A stretch of DNA of 49,883 bases, taken from contig JAJZHW010000011.1 in NCBI GenBank assembly GCA_021810805.1, forward strand, positions 1 through 49,883, given 5' to 3'. Below the pieces are notes generated by a model. It ran no database searches, was not told the DNA's origin, and was given only the letters and a program-made list of their open reading frames with translations. Positions within the stretch are counted from its first letter, which is position 1. The number at the start of each line of letters is the position of its first letter. The stretch is from Nitrospirota bacterium. Its GTDB lineage: Bacteria > Nitrospirota > Leptospirillia > Leptospirillales > Leptospirillaceae. This document shows, one piece after another, positions 1-6,406 of this stretch. The position numbers were made by a program, and so were the translations under genes.

Positions 1-81
1 TCCCGAACACGGCCGTTAAGACCTCCAGGGCCCATGATACTGCACCCGCGAGGGTGTGGGAAAGTCGGTCGCTGCCGGACT
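1..81 (+). rRNA. rrf: 5S ribosomal RNA, 3' part
   Basis: The first ~80 bases match the 3' two-thirds of a bacterial 5S rRNA: the CCCGAACACGG segment, then the ATGATACTGC loop-E/helix region, the CACCC/GGGTG hairpin, and the closing GTCGGTCGCTGCCGG. The 5' part lies outside the window, so the exact 3' end (about 79-82) is uncertain because the pairing partner cannot be seen. It implies that an rRNA operon ends here. Identification is from memory of 5S structure. Confidence 0.85.
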
Positions 82-136
82 CTTTATTTTTTCCCTTCTC
101 CTCTCTTCCTCTCTTTTTCTCCCCTCGCCTCCCGTT

Positions 137-159
137 CCTTGGCCCGAGGGGTTTTTTTT
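137..159 (+). terminator. Rho-independent terminator after 5S rRNA
   Basis: A short stem (CCTTG / CGAGG, loop GCC, one G-T pair) is followed by eight T residues. It lies between the 5S rRNA and the next gene, so it probably ends the rRNA operon. The pyrimidine-rich stretch before it (about 81-136) holds nothing else I can recognise. Confidence 0.5.
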
Positions 160-190
160 AATCTCAGGACCGAGCGGAAGGACGACCGTC

Positions 191-1765
191 GTGCCTTATC
201 TGCGAATCATCAGCGTAGTTCTCCTTCTCAGCACGATCCTCTCCTGCTCTCCCCACTTCCATCCCGTGACCCGTGGGAACCTCCACGATCTTGTCCTGGC
301 TCTTCCCGACGATCCCGCCACCCTCGACTGGAACAAGGCGACCGACGGCAACTCCTTCGAAGTCATTACAAACCTGATGCAGGGGTTGGCCCGATTCGAC
401 AGGAATCAGCAGGTCATTCCTGCCGATGCCGATCACTGGAGTTCAGACGCGACCGGGACCGTCTTTGTCTTTCATCTTCGGCCAACGGCAAAGTGGAGCG
501 ACGGAACCCCCGTTCTCGCCTCCCAGTATCGGGACTCCTTTCTGAGACTTCTGGCTCCTTCCACGGCCTCTCCTTATGCCTATTATCTTTTCGACATCAA
601 AAATGCCCAGTGCTATTCCTCCGGACACTGCCCGGATTCCGCGGTGGGGGTGCGGGTCCTCGCTCCTCGCTCGCTGGAGGTGACACTTTCCCATCCGATG
701 AAGACCTTTCCCTCCCTCCTCACCAACGCCATCACCGATCCCATCAGGCTTGATCTGATCCGGGCCGATCCCGACCACTGGAGTGATCCCGGACACCTTG
801 TGGGAAACGGTCCCTTTTCTCTCGTCTCCTGGCATCATGATGCCTATCTTGAACTGGTGCGGCGACATTTCGACCCCCTTCATTCCACGAGGATCTCTCG
901 CATCATCTTTCTCGTCATTCCGGAGCCGGTGACCCAGCTGACCCTTTTCGAGCAGCATCGTCTCGATATTGAGGGCATCCCCTCCTTCTACATTGAGAAG
1001 TATAAAAACAGCTCCCTTCTCAAGAGAATTCCTCAACTCTCCACGATCTACTACAGCATGAACATCAATCGGACCCCCTTCGACAACATACATGTTCGTC
1101 GGGCCTTTGCCATGGCGGTTGATCGTTCCCGACTGGAAAGGATCTTCCTCTCGGCCCTTCCCTCCCTCTCCTCCTTCATCCCCCGGGGACTTCCCGGCTA
1201 CGATCCCCAGGCGGCCTACTCTTATGATCCCCAGGGTGCCCGACAGGAGCTGGCGTCGGCAGGCTATCCCCAAGGCCGGGGATTTCCTCCTGTGACGCTC
1301 GTCTTCCCCGAGGGAACCCAGAGCCGCATTCTGGCCTCGTATATGCAGCAGAACTTCAAGGATGTCCTCGGTGTGACGGTCGCGCTTCGCTCCCTGGAGT
1401 GGAAGGCCTTTCTCGCGGGGCTTGATTCCCATACCCCCGCCCTCTATCAGTCGGGATGGATTGCGGACTATCCCGATGGCATGACCTTTCTCTCCCTCAT
1501 GAAAAGCGGATCCGGAAACAACCGCACCGGCTGGTCCGATCCTGCCTTTGACCGTCTGCTTGACCGTGCGATGCAGGCCGACGATGCCGAAAAGGCCTCC
1601 CTCTATGATGAAGCCCAGAGGATCCTCCTGCGTCAGGGGGTGGTCGCGATCCCGCTGGCCCAGGGGGTGACCAACCTCCTTGTGCCTCCCTATATCCACG
1701 GATATTGGCACAATGCGATGGGCATGGATAATCTCTCGGATGTCCGGAAGATCCCAAGAAATTAA
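191..1765 (+). CDS. Peptide/nickel-type ABC transporter substrate-binding lipoprotein (SBP family 5)
   Basis: This is a 524-aa extracytoplasmic solute-binding protein of the OppA/DppA family, expected to capture oligopeptides (or another SBP-5 ligand) for an ABC importer. I place the start at GTG 191, which follows GGAAGG with a 9-nt gap. The open frame extends upstream to an ATG at 56, but only this start gives a clean lipoprotein signal: a hydrophobic stretch ending at Cys19 in the context ILSC. Family features are the KWSDGTPV segment near residue 100, the MNINRTPFDNIHVRRAFAMA block in the middle, and the late WIADYPD motif. No permease or ATPase genes follow, so it is an orphan binding protein in this window. 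It sits just downstream of an rRNA operon. Confidence 0.85.
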   Translation: MPYLRIISVVLLLSTILSCSPHFHPVTRGNLHDLVLALPDDPATLDWNKATDGNSFEVITNLMQGLARFDRNQQVIPADADHWSSDATGTVFVFHLRPTAKWSDGTPVLASQYRDSFLRLLAPSTASPYAYYLFDIKNAQCYSSGHCPDSAVGVRVLAPRSLEVTLSHPMKTFPSLLTNAITDPIRLDLIRADPDHWSDPGHLVGNGPFSLVSWHHDAYLELVRRHFDPLHSTRISRIIFLVIPEPVTQLTLFEQHRLDIEGIPSFYIEKYKNSSLLKRIPQLSTIYYSMNINRTPFDNIHVRRAFAMAVDRSRLERIFLSALPSLSSFIPRGLPGYDPQAAYSYDPQGARQELASAGYPQGRGFPPVTLVFPEGTQSRILASYMQQNFKDVLGVTVALRSLEWKAFLAGLDSHTPALYQSGWIADYPDGMTFLSLMKSGSGNNRTGWSDPAFDRLLDRAMQADDAEKASLYDEAQRILLRQGVVAIPLAQGVTNLLVPPYIHGYWHNAMGMDNLSDVRKIPRN

Positions 1766-1900
1766 AAAATATGATATTCTTTTCTCCTTGAGCCTCAGAT
1801 CGTTTCACCCGTTTTTGATTTGTGGGTCTCCGGATTGCCGGAGATTAATGGTATCGTTGACCTCCCCTTACGGAGGCATTGTTTTTTCAGGAGTTCTCTT

Positions 1901-3544
1901 TTGGCCTCTCTTAAATCCCTTCCCGCTTCCGAGCGCTTCGAAGAGGATGTCCGGCAGTTTTGCCTCACCGGACTCCAGACGGTGGCTCTGGGCCATGACA
2001 GCTCCGACTTCCGGGACCCCTTCGTCGATGCCGGTGTCTCCGTCTATTTCTACGAGAGGAATATCTACACCCCGGTCGGACAGAAGGAGATTGACGGATT
2101 TCTGGCAACGGATCGGGGATTTTTTGTCGTCGAATGCAAGAATATTTCGGGACAGGTGACCGGCACGCTCAACGCGGCATGGCATGCCGGCCGCGAGACG
2201 ATCCAAGTGCCCGGATCGGGCCATGCCAACCCTCTGACCCAGATAAAAAACCGCATCGGCCCTCTGGCCTCCTTCCTGAGGGATCGCAAGGTTCCCTTCT
2301 ATCTCACCGGGATCATCCTCTTCCCTGACGATGCCAACCTCGATGGGCTCGCCGAAAGCGGCACGCTCTTTATCCATGAGCCGGCCACTCGCGATCACAG
2401 CTATGTGGTGACGTGCGTCTCCCGGATCCCCGAGATTCTGGCGAAGATGCCCCCGGGCGTCGTCTCCCCGGAGGATGCGTCGCGAGTCGCCCGGCTTCTG
2501 GGGCTCGTGGTTTCGGATGCGGGAAGCCCCGAGCGGGTGCTGAGATTTCCGGTGGGGGGATTTGAGGATCTCTCCTCGCACCAGAATGAGCGTCTTCTGG
2601 AGCGGAAGATGGAACAGATGAAGGAGAAGCTTGCGGGGCTGCCGCAAGAGATCGTGTCGGGGCAGGAGGAAAGGCTTGAGTCGGCCCGGACGGCCCTTCT
2701 GGCGTCTCTGCCTGCGACCCGGTCGACCCCCTCCCGTTCCCAGAGAAGTCTCTGGCTCCCTGCGGTGGCGAGCCTTCTGCTGATGATCTTGATGTTCGGG
2801 ACGATTACCTGGTACTTCCAGAACCGCAAGGAGGTCCAGCTCATCCGGAAGCAGAACGAGGCGGAGCTTCTGCCGGAGCTCATCGGGAAGGATCCCCAGG
2901 CTTCGGCCTATGCCCTCTACCTTCTCTTCTACAGCCGCCACCCGGGCTTTCCCATGGACAAGGATCTTCTCTCCCTGGCCTACCCCTTGCGGACCCGGGA
3001 AAAGGCCAACTCCGATCCCGAATTTCGGAAAAAGTTCCGGAAGCGCATCGACAACGACCTGAAGGTGGTCGGCACGTTGAGTCGGTTCAAGATCTCAATT
3101 TCGGCCACCCTCGTTCGCTACGATGCCCACAAGGATCGTTTCTATCTGACGGGGATTTTGCCGGTGCGGCTTCCCGGCGCCCCCGGTCCGGGGCTCTTTC
3201 CCTCCCGACAGATCGGCGTGGCCGCCCGCATCGAATGCCCCTTCTGCGATGCCCAGGTGCTCCTTCGGGATTGGCCGCTCAAGCCCGCCTTCTCTCCTCA
3301 GGGGATCTTCTTTTCCTTCCCCTATCCTCAGACCGGTGTCTCGGAGATCATTGGCCAGGCCCCCTGTTCCGGATGCGGCCTTCCCGTCCATGTGAACCTG
3401 TGGATCTCCCCCAAGGATGTGGATGCCGGACGGACATCGGCCGGAAAGCCCTATATCTCGCTTCTGGGATCGGTCAAGGTCCTCTCGATCATTCTTGATA
3501 CCGATGGTCGGGAGCTTTTCCGGAAGAACCCTCCCTCCATCTGA
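1901..3544 (+). CDS. NERD-domain membrane protein with C-terminal zinc-ribbon-like cysteines
   Basis: This is about 547 aa. Residues ~5-165 resemble the NERD (nuclease-related) domain: an Asp in QKEIDGFLA, then FFVVECKN, the acidic-Glu-x-Lys core of PD-(D/E)XK-like nucleases. A coiled-coil/basic linker follows, then one membrane helix at ~284-306 (LWLPAVASLLLMILMFGTI). The C-terminal domain has two Cys pairs (CPFC near 445 and CSGC near 488) that may bind zinc. TTG 1901 is chosen because CAGGAG lies 7 nt upstream; the frame is open to a TTG at 1820 without a ribosome site. A 7-bp hairpin (1827-1844) sits in the leader. The cellular role of NERD proteins is poorly known; DNA processing is inferred from the fold only. 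It is convergent with an NYN-domain gene. Confidence 0.75.
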   Translation: MASLKSLPASERFEEDVRQFCLTGLQTVALGHDSSDFRDPFVDAGVSVYFYERNIYTPVGQKEIDGFLATDRGFFVVECKNISGQVTGTLNAAWHAGRETIQVPGSGHANPLTQIKNRIGPLASFLRDRKVPFYLTGIILFPDDANLDGLAESGTLFIHEPATRDHSYVVTCVSRIPEILAKMPPGVVSPEDASRVARLLGLVVSDAGSPERVLRFPVGGFEDLSSHQNERLLERKMEQMKEKLAGLPQEIVSGQEERLESARTALLASLPATRSTPSRSQRSLWLPAVASLLLMILMFGTITWYFQNRKEVQLIRKQNEAELLPELIGKDPQASAYALYLLFYSRHPGFPMDKDLLSLAYPLRTREKANSDPEFRKKFRKRIDNDLKVVGTLSRFKISISATLVRYDAHKDRFYLTGILPVRLPGAPGPGLFPSRQIGVAARIECPFCDAQVLLRDWPLKPAFSPQGIFFSFPYPQTGVSEIIGQAPCSGCGLPVHVNLWISPKDVDAGRTSAGKPYISLLGSVKVLSIILDTDGRELFRKNPPSI

Positions 3545-3570
3545 GGGCTCGTTCATTCGATCGAACCCTC

Positions 3571-4482
3571 TCAGGGGGTCTTTGCTCCTTCTCCCTGAGC
3601 TCTTTCCCCGTTTTCCCGTCCCCGCGAGCCCGCCTGACCCTCGTCCTTTGACAGATCCTCGAGTCTTCGGTCAATTTCCTGAAGGATAATTGGCGGTATT
3701 CCCGACTTTCGGTCGAGGAAGGTCCCCAGGAGCTCTTTCTCCGGGACAGAGTGGAAAAAGTCCACCGCACTTTTGATCTGGGGGGAGAAGATCTGGATCT
3801 GCCCATTTTCGCTGCGGGAGAGGGAGAGGGAGTAGACCAGCTTGAGCTGGTCCTTCAGATACTGGATGAGGGGGATGAAATCGGTGTCCCCCGAAACGAT
3901 GATGGCGGCATCGTAGTGGGGCATCTTGGCAATCATGTCGATGGTGATGCCGATGTCGACCCCCTTCTCTCCCTCCACGGTTCCCTGGTAAAGAAGTCCC
4001 CCCTCCTTGTCTCGCACGAGCTCCCTCACTTTGTAGGGCCTCAGAACCAGCTGCCCCACATACTTGAACTCGAGGAAGGAGCTTCGTTTTTGGATCTCGT
4101 CGAAGACTTCCTCCTTGGCCCGGGCCACAAGTTCGCGCTGGTGCCGATGCCATCGTTGGGCCAGCGTGTCGATAAGGGGGGCCGTCAGTTCGGGAAATCG
4201 CTCCTGGTAGCTCTCGAGGATCTCCCGGATGGCCCGATCATGCCGATGGTAGGGGGTGGTGGCCTGAGTGTTGTACCAGTAAACCCTCACCAGCCGATGG
4301 GAGGTCCGGGTTCGAAGGGACAGCGCCTCAATGGCATTTTGGAAGAAGTTCTCCCAGTGGAAGTGCTTCTCGTCGAGGCGATACTCGGGAAGGTTGTGCC
4401 CCTGGGCTTTGAATCGGAATTTCTGGAGGTCATTCTTAAAGTTCTGGCCGTCGATGAAGACAACTGTTTTCAGGGTATCCAT
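3571..4482 (-). CDS. NYN-domain (LabA/DUF88-like) putative ribonuclease
   Basis: This 303-aa protein has a PIN-like NYN fold. The N-terminus carries VVFIDGQN (first catalytic Asp), the middle has EKGVDIGITIDM (acidic residues), and VSGDTDFIPLI holds the third acidic site. These are the hallmarks of the LabA/DUF88 group, metal-dependent RNases by family inference. Relative to typical ~180-aa members it has a longer helical insert between the first and second motifs and a charged, Gly/Arg-rich tail. ATG 4482 follows AAAGGA at 4-5 nt. An in-frame ATG at 4524 lacks a ribosome site. It converges on the NERD gene with 26 nt between the stops. Confidence 0.8.
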   Translation of the reverse strand: MDTLKTVVFIDGQNFKNDLQKFRFKAQGHNLPEYRLDEKHFHWENFFQNAIEALSLRTRTSHRLVRVYWYNTQATTPYHRHDRAIREILESYQERFPELTAPLIDTLAQRWHRHQRELVARAKEEVFDEIQKRSSFLEFKYVGQLVLRPYKVRELVRDKEGGLLYQGTVEGEKGVDIGITIDMIAKMPHYDAAIIVSGDTDFIPLIQYLKDQLKLVYSLSLSRSENGQIQIFSPQIKSAVDFFHSVPEKELLGTFLDRKSGIPPIILQEIDRRLEDLSKDEGQAGSRGRENGERAQGEGAKTP

Positions 4483-4689
4483 AGGGTCCTTTCCCGGAAG
4501 ACCATCGGTCTTGAGAGAGCTCATTGGTGAGGGGACGCTGTCTGTGAGTCCTTTCTACGCGAACCGGGACGGGTTGGCAAGCCTTGGGGGGGGAGTCTCC
4601 GGACCGGAACTACGGGGGCTCGATTGAACTCACGACGCATTATCGGGGGGGCTGGGGGGAGCCCAGGATGGGCGGTCTTGGAAAATCCG

Positions 4690-4750
4690 GAAATAGAAAG
4701 AGCCCCTAATCGGGGCTCCAACTAAACTGGGTAAGTGGACTCTTGGTCCG
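4690..4750 (-). ncRNA. Candidate small RNA (promoter to terminator, no ORF)
   Basis: Between a sigma70-like promoter (4757-4787) and a strong intrinsic terminator (4691-4718) on the minus strand there is room for a transcript of only about 60 nt with no credible reading frame. The 5' half has a small GGAC...GTCC stem. I recognise no known RNA family. It could equally be a leader for a lost gene. Confidence 0.4.
4691..4718 (-). terminator. Intrinsic terminator, minus strand
   Basis: A perfect 7-bp stem GAGCCCC / GGGGCTC with a 5-nt loop is followed on the minus strand by TTTCTATTT. The plus-strand downstream flank has no T-run, so it is directional. Confidence 0.65.
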
Positions 4751-4756
4751 AAAAAG

Positions 4757-4787
4757 ATTGTACCAGAAGTGACCGGGAGGCTGTCAA
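4757..4787 (-). promoter_or_regulatory. Sigma70-like promoter for the candidate small RNA
   Basis: On the minus strand there is a consensus TTGACA and a TACAAT separated by 19 nt, with TG just before the -10. The spacing is two longer than ideal, but both hexamers are near-perfect. The predicted start is near 4750. Confidence 0.55.
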
Positions 4788-4877
4788 GGGACGATTTTTC
4801 CTGTGTCGAAGAGAACTTCTCTCGCGAGCCGTCAAATGAGAGCTGGAGAGAGAACCGGGGAAGACTCTTCTCTGTTC

Positions 4878-5054
4878 TTACTGTTCCGCAGATGTTCCCT
4901 TAGGAGGGAGATATTCCTGGATATTGTTCGGACTGATCACCTTGGGCCAGGTGAAGCGGAATCGGGTCCCGCGTTGGGGGGGCGTGCTTTCGATCGAGAT
5001 GGTTCCCCCCACCGTGCTGACTGTTTTTCGGACAATCGCAAGCCCCATCCCGCT
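4878..5054 (-). pseudogene. Remnant of a sensor histidine kinase (end of the HATPase domain)
   Basis: Read on the minus strand, 58 codons give SGMGLAIVRKTVSTVGGTI, then an ESTPPQRGTRFRFTWP segment and a short tail before TAA at 4878. This is the G2 box and last strands of a histidine-kinase ATP-binding domain. An in-frame TGA at 5055-5057 comes directly before it. No start codon, H-box or N-box remains. The break coincides with the edge of a 26-bp palindrome. It is therefore a decayed or truncated gene end, not a functional kinase. Found by translating the minus strand by eye. Confidence 0.75.
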
Positions 5055-5055
5055 T

Positions 5056-5081
5056 CAGCAATTTTAAATTTAAAATTGCTG
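5056..5081. repeat. 26-bp perfect palindrome, AT-rich core
   Basis: The 26 bases read the same on both strands: CAGCAATTTTAAA in one arm and its complement in the other. The core is far more AT-rich than the flanks. It abuts the broken end of the histidine-kinase remnant, which suggests a deletion or insertion scar, or an operator. Confidence 0.8.
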
Positions 5082-5113
5082 CGACCAGCCCGCAGCGTCC
5101 CCAAGCGAAGATC

Positions 5114-5141
5114 TTGACGATGTGGATTCCGGGTGTACAAT
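5114..5141 (+). promoter_or_regulatory. Sigma70-like promoter
   Basis: TTGACG (5114-5119) and TACAAT (5136-5141) are separated by 16 nt. The promoter lies about 90 nt upstream of the small gene at 5233, and its -10 overlaps a Fur-like box. Confidence 0.65.
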
Positions 5142-5157
5142 AATGATTATCATCCTC
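5139..5157. promoter_or_regulatory. Fur-like iron box overlapping the -10
   Basis: AATAATGATTATCATCCTC agrees with the classical 19-bp Fur consensus GATAATGATAATCATTATC at 15 of 19 positions and contains the palindrome ATGATTATCAT. Its position over the -10 and start region is the usual arrangement for iron-dependent repression. Confidence 0.6.
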
Positions 5158-5232
5158 AATTCTTCCTCCGGCCCCAAAGCCGGAGGAGGCGAAGATGTTG
5201 TTTGTATCGTCTCAAAAATAAAGGAGAATGCC

Positions 5233-5568
5233 ATGAAAGCCCAGGATGTTCTTGCTCGGGCGCGTCTGATCGGGAGGGGGGCGACGGTCGATGCCGTTCC
5301 CGATCCCACGGCGGAGGGATTCGATCAATGGAGGGAGGATATTCTCCGGTACTTCATTCCGACCCTTGAGAGATTTCTCTCGGCACATCAAGCCGAGGCG
5401 CTTAGGGACCAGGTTGTGACGGCGATGAGAGAGGGGTTTGTGGAATTGGTCATCTCACAGCCTTATGTCGACGTTCCCCTTCAACCAATGGAGCCCCTTC
5501 CCCGGAACGGCGAACTCCATCTGATCGAGGAGGTCTTTGACGGACTCCGGCTGGCATCGGTCCACTGA
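5233..5568 (+). CDS. Small protein of unknown function, probably iron-regulated
   Basis: This is 111 aa, start ATG 5233 with AAGGAG 6 nt upstream. The frame stays open upstream to 5122, but that part lies over the promoter. There is no signal peptide or membrane segment. The protein is mixed alpha/beta-looking, with an acidic helical centre (REDILRYFIPTLERFLSAHQ) and a proline-rich PQPMEPLPRNGE-like turn near the end. I do not recognise a family. The only functional clue is regulatory: a promoter overlapped by a Fur-like box lies directly upstream. It is monocistronic, with a hairpin after it. Confidence 0.6.
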   Translation: MKAQDVLARARLIGRGATVDAVPDPTAEGFDQWREDILRYFIPTLERFLSAHQAEALRDQVVTAMREGFVELVISQPYVDVPLQPMEPLPRNGELHLIEEVFDGLRLASVH

Positions 5569-5591
5569 CCTCCCCTCTTCGAGAAGGAATG

Positions 5592-5632
5592 TCCCCGGAG
5601 CTTGGATTTTCTTTCGGAGCTCCGGGGATTTC
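5592..5632 (+). terminator. Hairpin after the small iron-box gene
   Basis: A perfect 11-bp stem TCCCCGGAGCT / AGCTCCGGGGA with a 15-nt loop is followed by TTTCC. The T-tract is weak, so termination efficiency is uncertain. Nothing else is evident in 5633-5788. Confidence 0.45.
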
Positions 5633-5788
5633 CGCTCCTCCTTTTCTCTTGCTTCCGGCCCTTCTGAAATCCCTTCCCCGATGTTCTTGGAAAATGGCGC
5701 CGAGTTTCTGTCCGGGTATCCGGAGAGGGGGTGACGGTCTGTTTTTCCTGCCATCAAATCGGTGCGAATGCCCCGGTGAGAGGGGAGG

Positions 5789-6406
5789 TTATGGCTTCAG
5801 AGAGGGGATGTTCCTGAAAAGGAGGGCCGACCAGGAGATCCCGGAGCGGCCCAAAAGATCTTCCGAGGTATTGGAGACAAGGAGGGAGAGCCCACACTGC
5901 CGGGCACATCGAATCGTCTCGGGGAGGCTCACCGGGGCCATGCCCCGATCGGGGTCATCGGAGACGCTTCGGAAGGTCAGATAGAGATGCCCCTCGGGCA
6001 GAAGCAGTCGGGCGAGGCGTTTAAGTGCCTCATCGCGGGTGAGGGGAGGAAGATGCATCCACACCGCCGATACAAGAATCAGCGAAAAGGAGGGGTCCTC
6101 CGGGATCGTCGCAAGCTCCGGAAGCCGGTCATCCTTCCACTGGATCTTCGGCGAGGGAGGATGTCGGGCGGCCTCCCGGCGCATGGCCCTGGAGGGCTCG
6201 ACCGCGACCACCTCAAGGCCCCGATCGGCGAGAGCTCGGGCATCCCGGCCCGACCCGGCCCCCACGTCGAGGACCCGACCCTCTTTGGGAAGAAAAGGGA
6301 GAAGAAGACCATGGAGCTTATCGAAGTCGATGGCATCGTAGGCCTTGGCCAAGGCTTCGGCCTCCCGGTCATAGAAGGCGATGGCCGGAGGAGGGGGCTG
6401 AGTCAC
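5789..6406 (-). CDS. SAM-dependent class I methyltransferase
   Basis: This is a 205-aa class I methyltransferase; the substrate is unknown. Motif I is clear: VLDVGAGSGRDARALADRG (glycine-rich SAM loop), followed by VVAVEPS (acidic residue at the end of strand 2). Motif post-I/II is seen in LILVSAVWMHL, and the loop PEGHLYLTFRS follows. The start is GTG 6406, which overlaps the stop codon of the upstream c-di-GMP gene (GTGA). Translational coupling is likely because the ribosome site is poor. The frame is open 21 codons further upstream, inside the neighbouring gene, which is unlikely to be used. Confidence 0.8.
   Translation of the reverse strand: MTQPPPPAIAFYDREAEALAKAYDAIDFDKLHGLLLPFLPKEGRVLDVGAGSGRDARALADRGLEVVAVEPSRAMRREAARHPPSPKIQWKDDRLPELATIPEDPSFSLILVSAVWMHLPPLTRDEALKRLARLLLPEGHLYLTFRSVSDDPDRGMAPVSLPETIRCARQCGLSLLVSNTSEDLLGRSGISWSALLFRNIPSLKP

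Noticed and set aside
1766-1900. Terminator from the hairpin at 1827-1844.
   Set aside because: A perfect 7-bp stem but no T-run; it lies in the leader of the NERD gene and may be regulatory at most.
4803-5117. A 104-codon plus-strand frame.
   Set aside because: It runs opposite the histidine-kinase remnant and across the palindrome; no family features.
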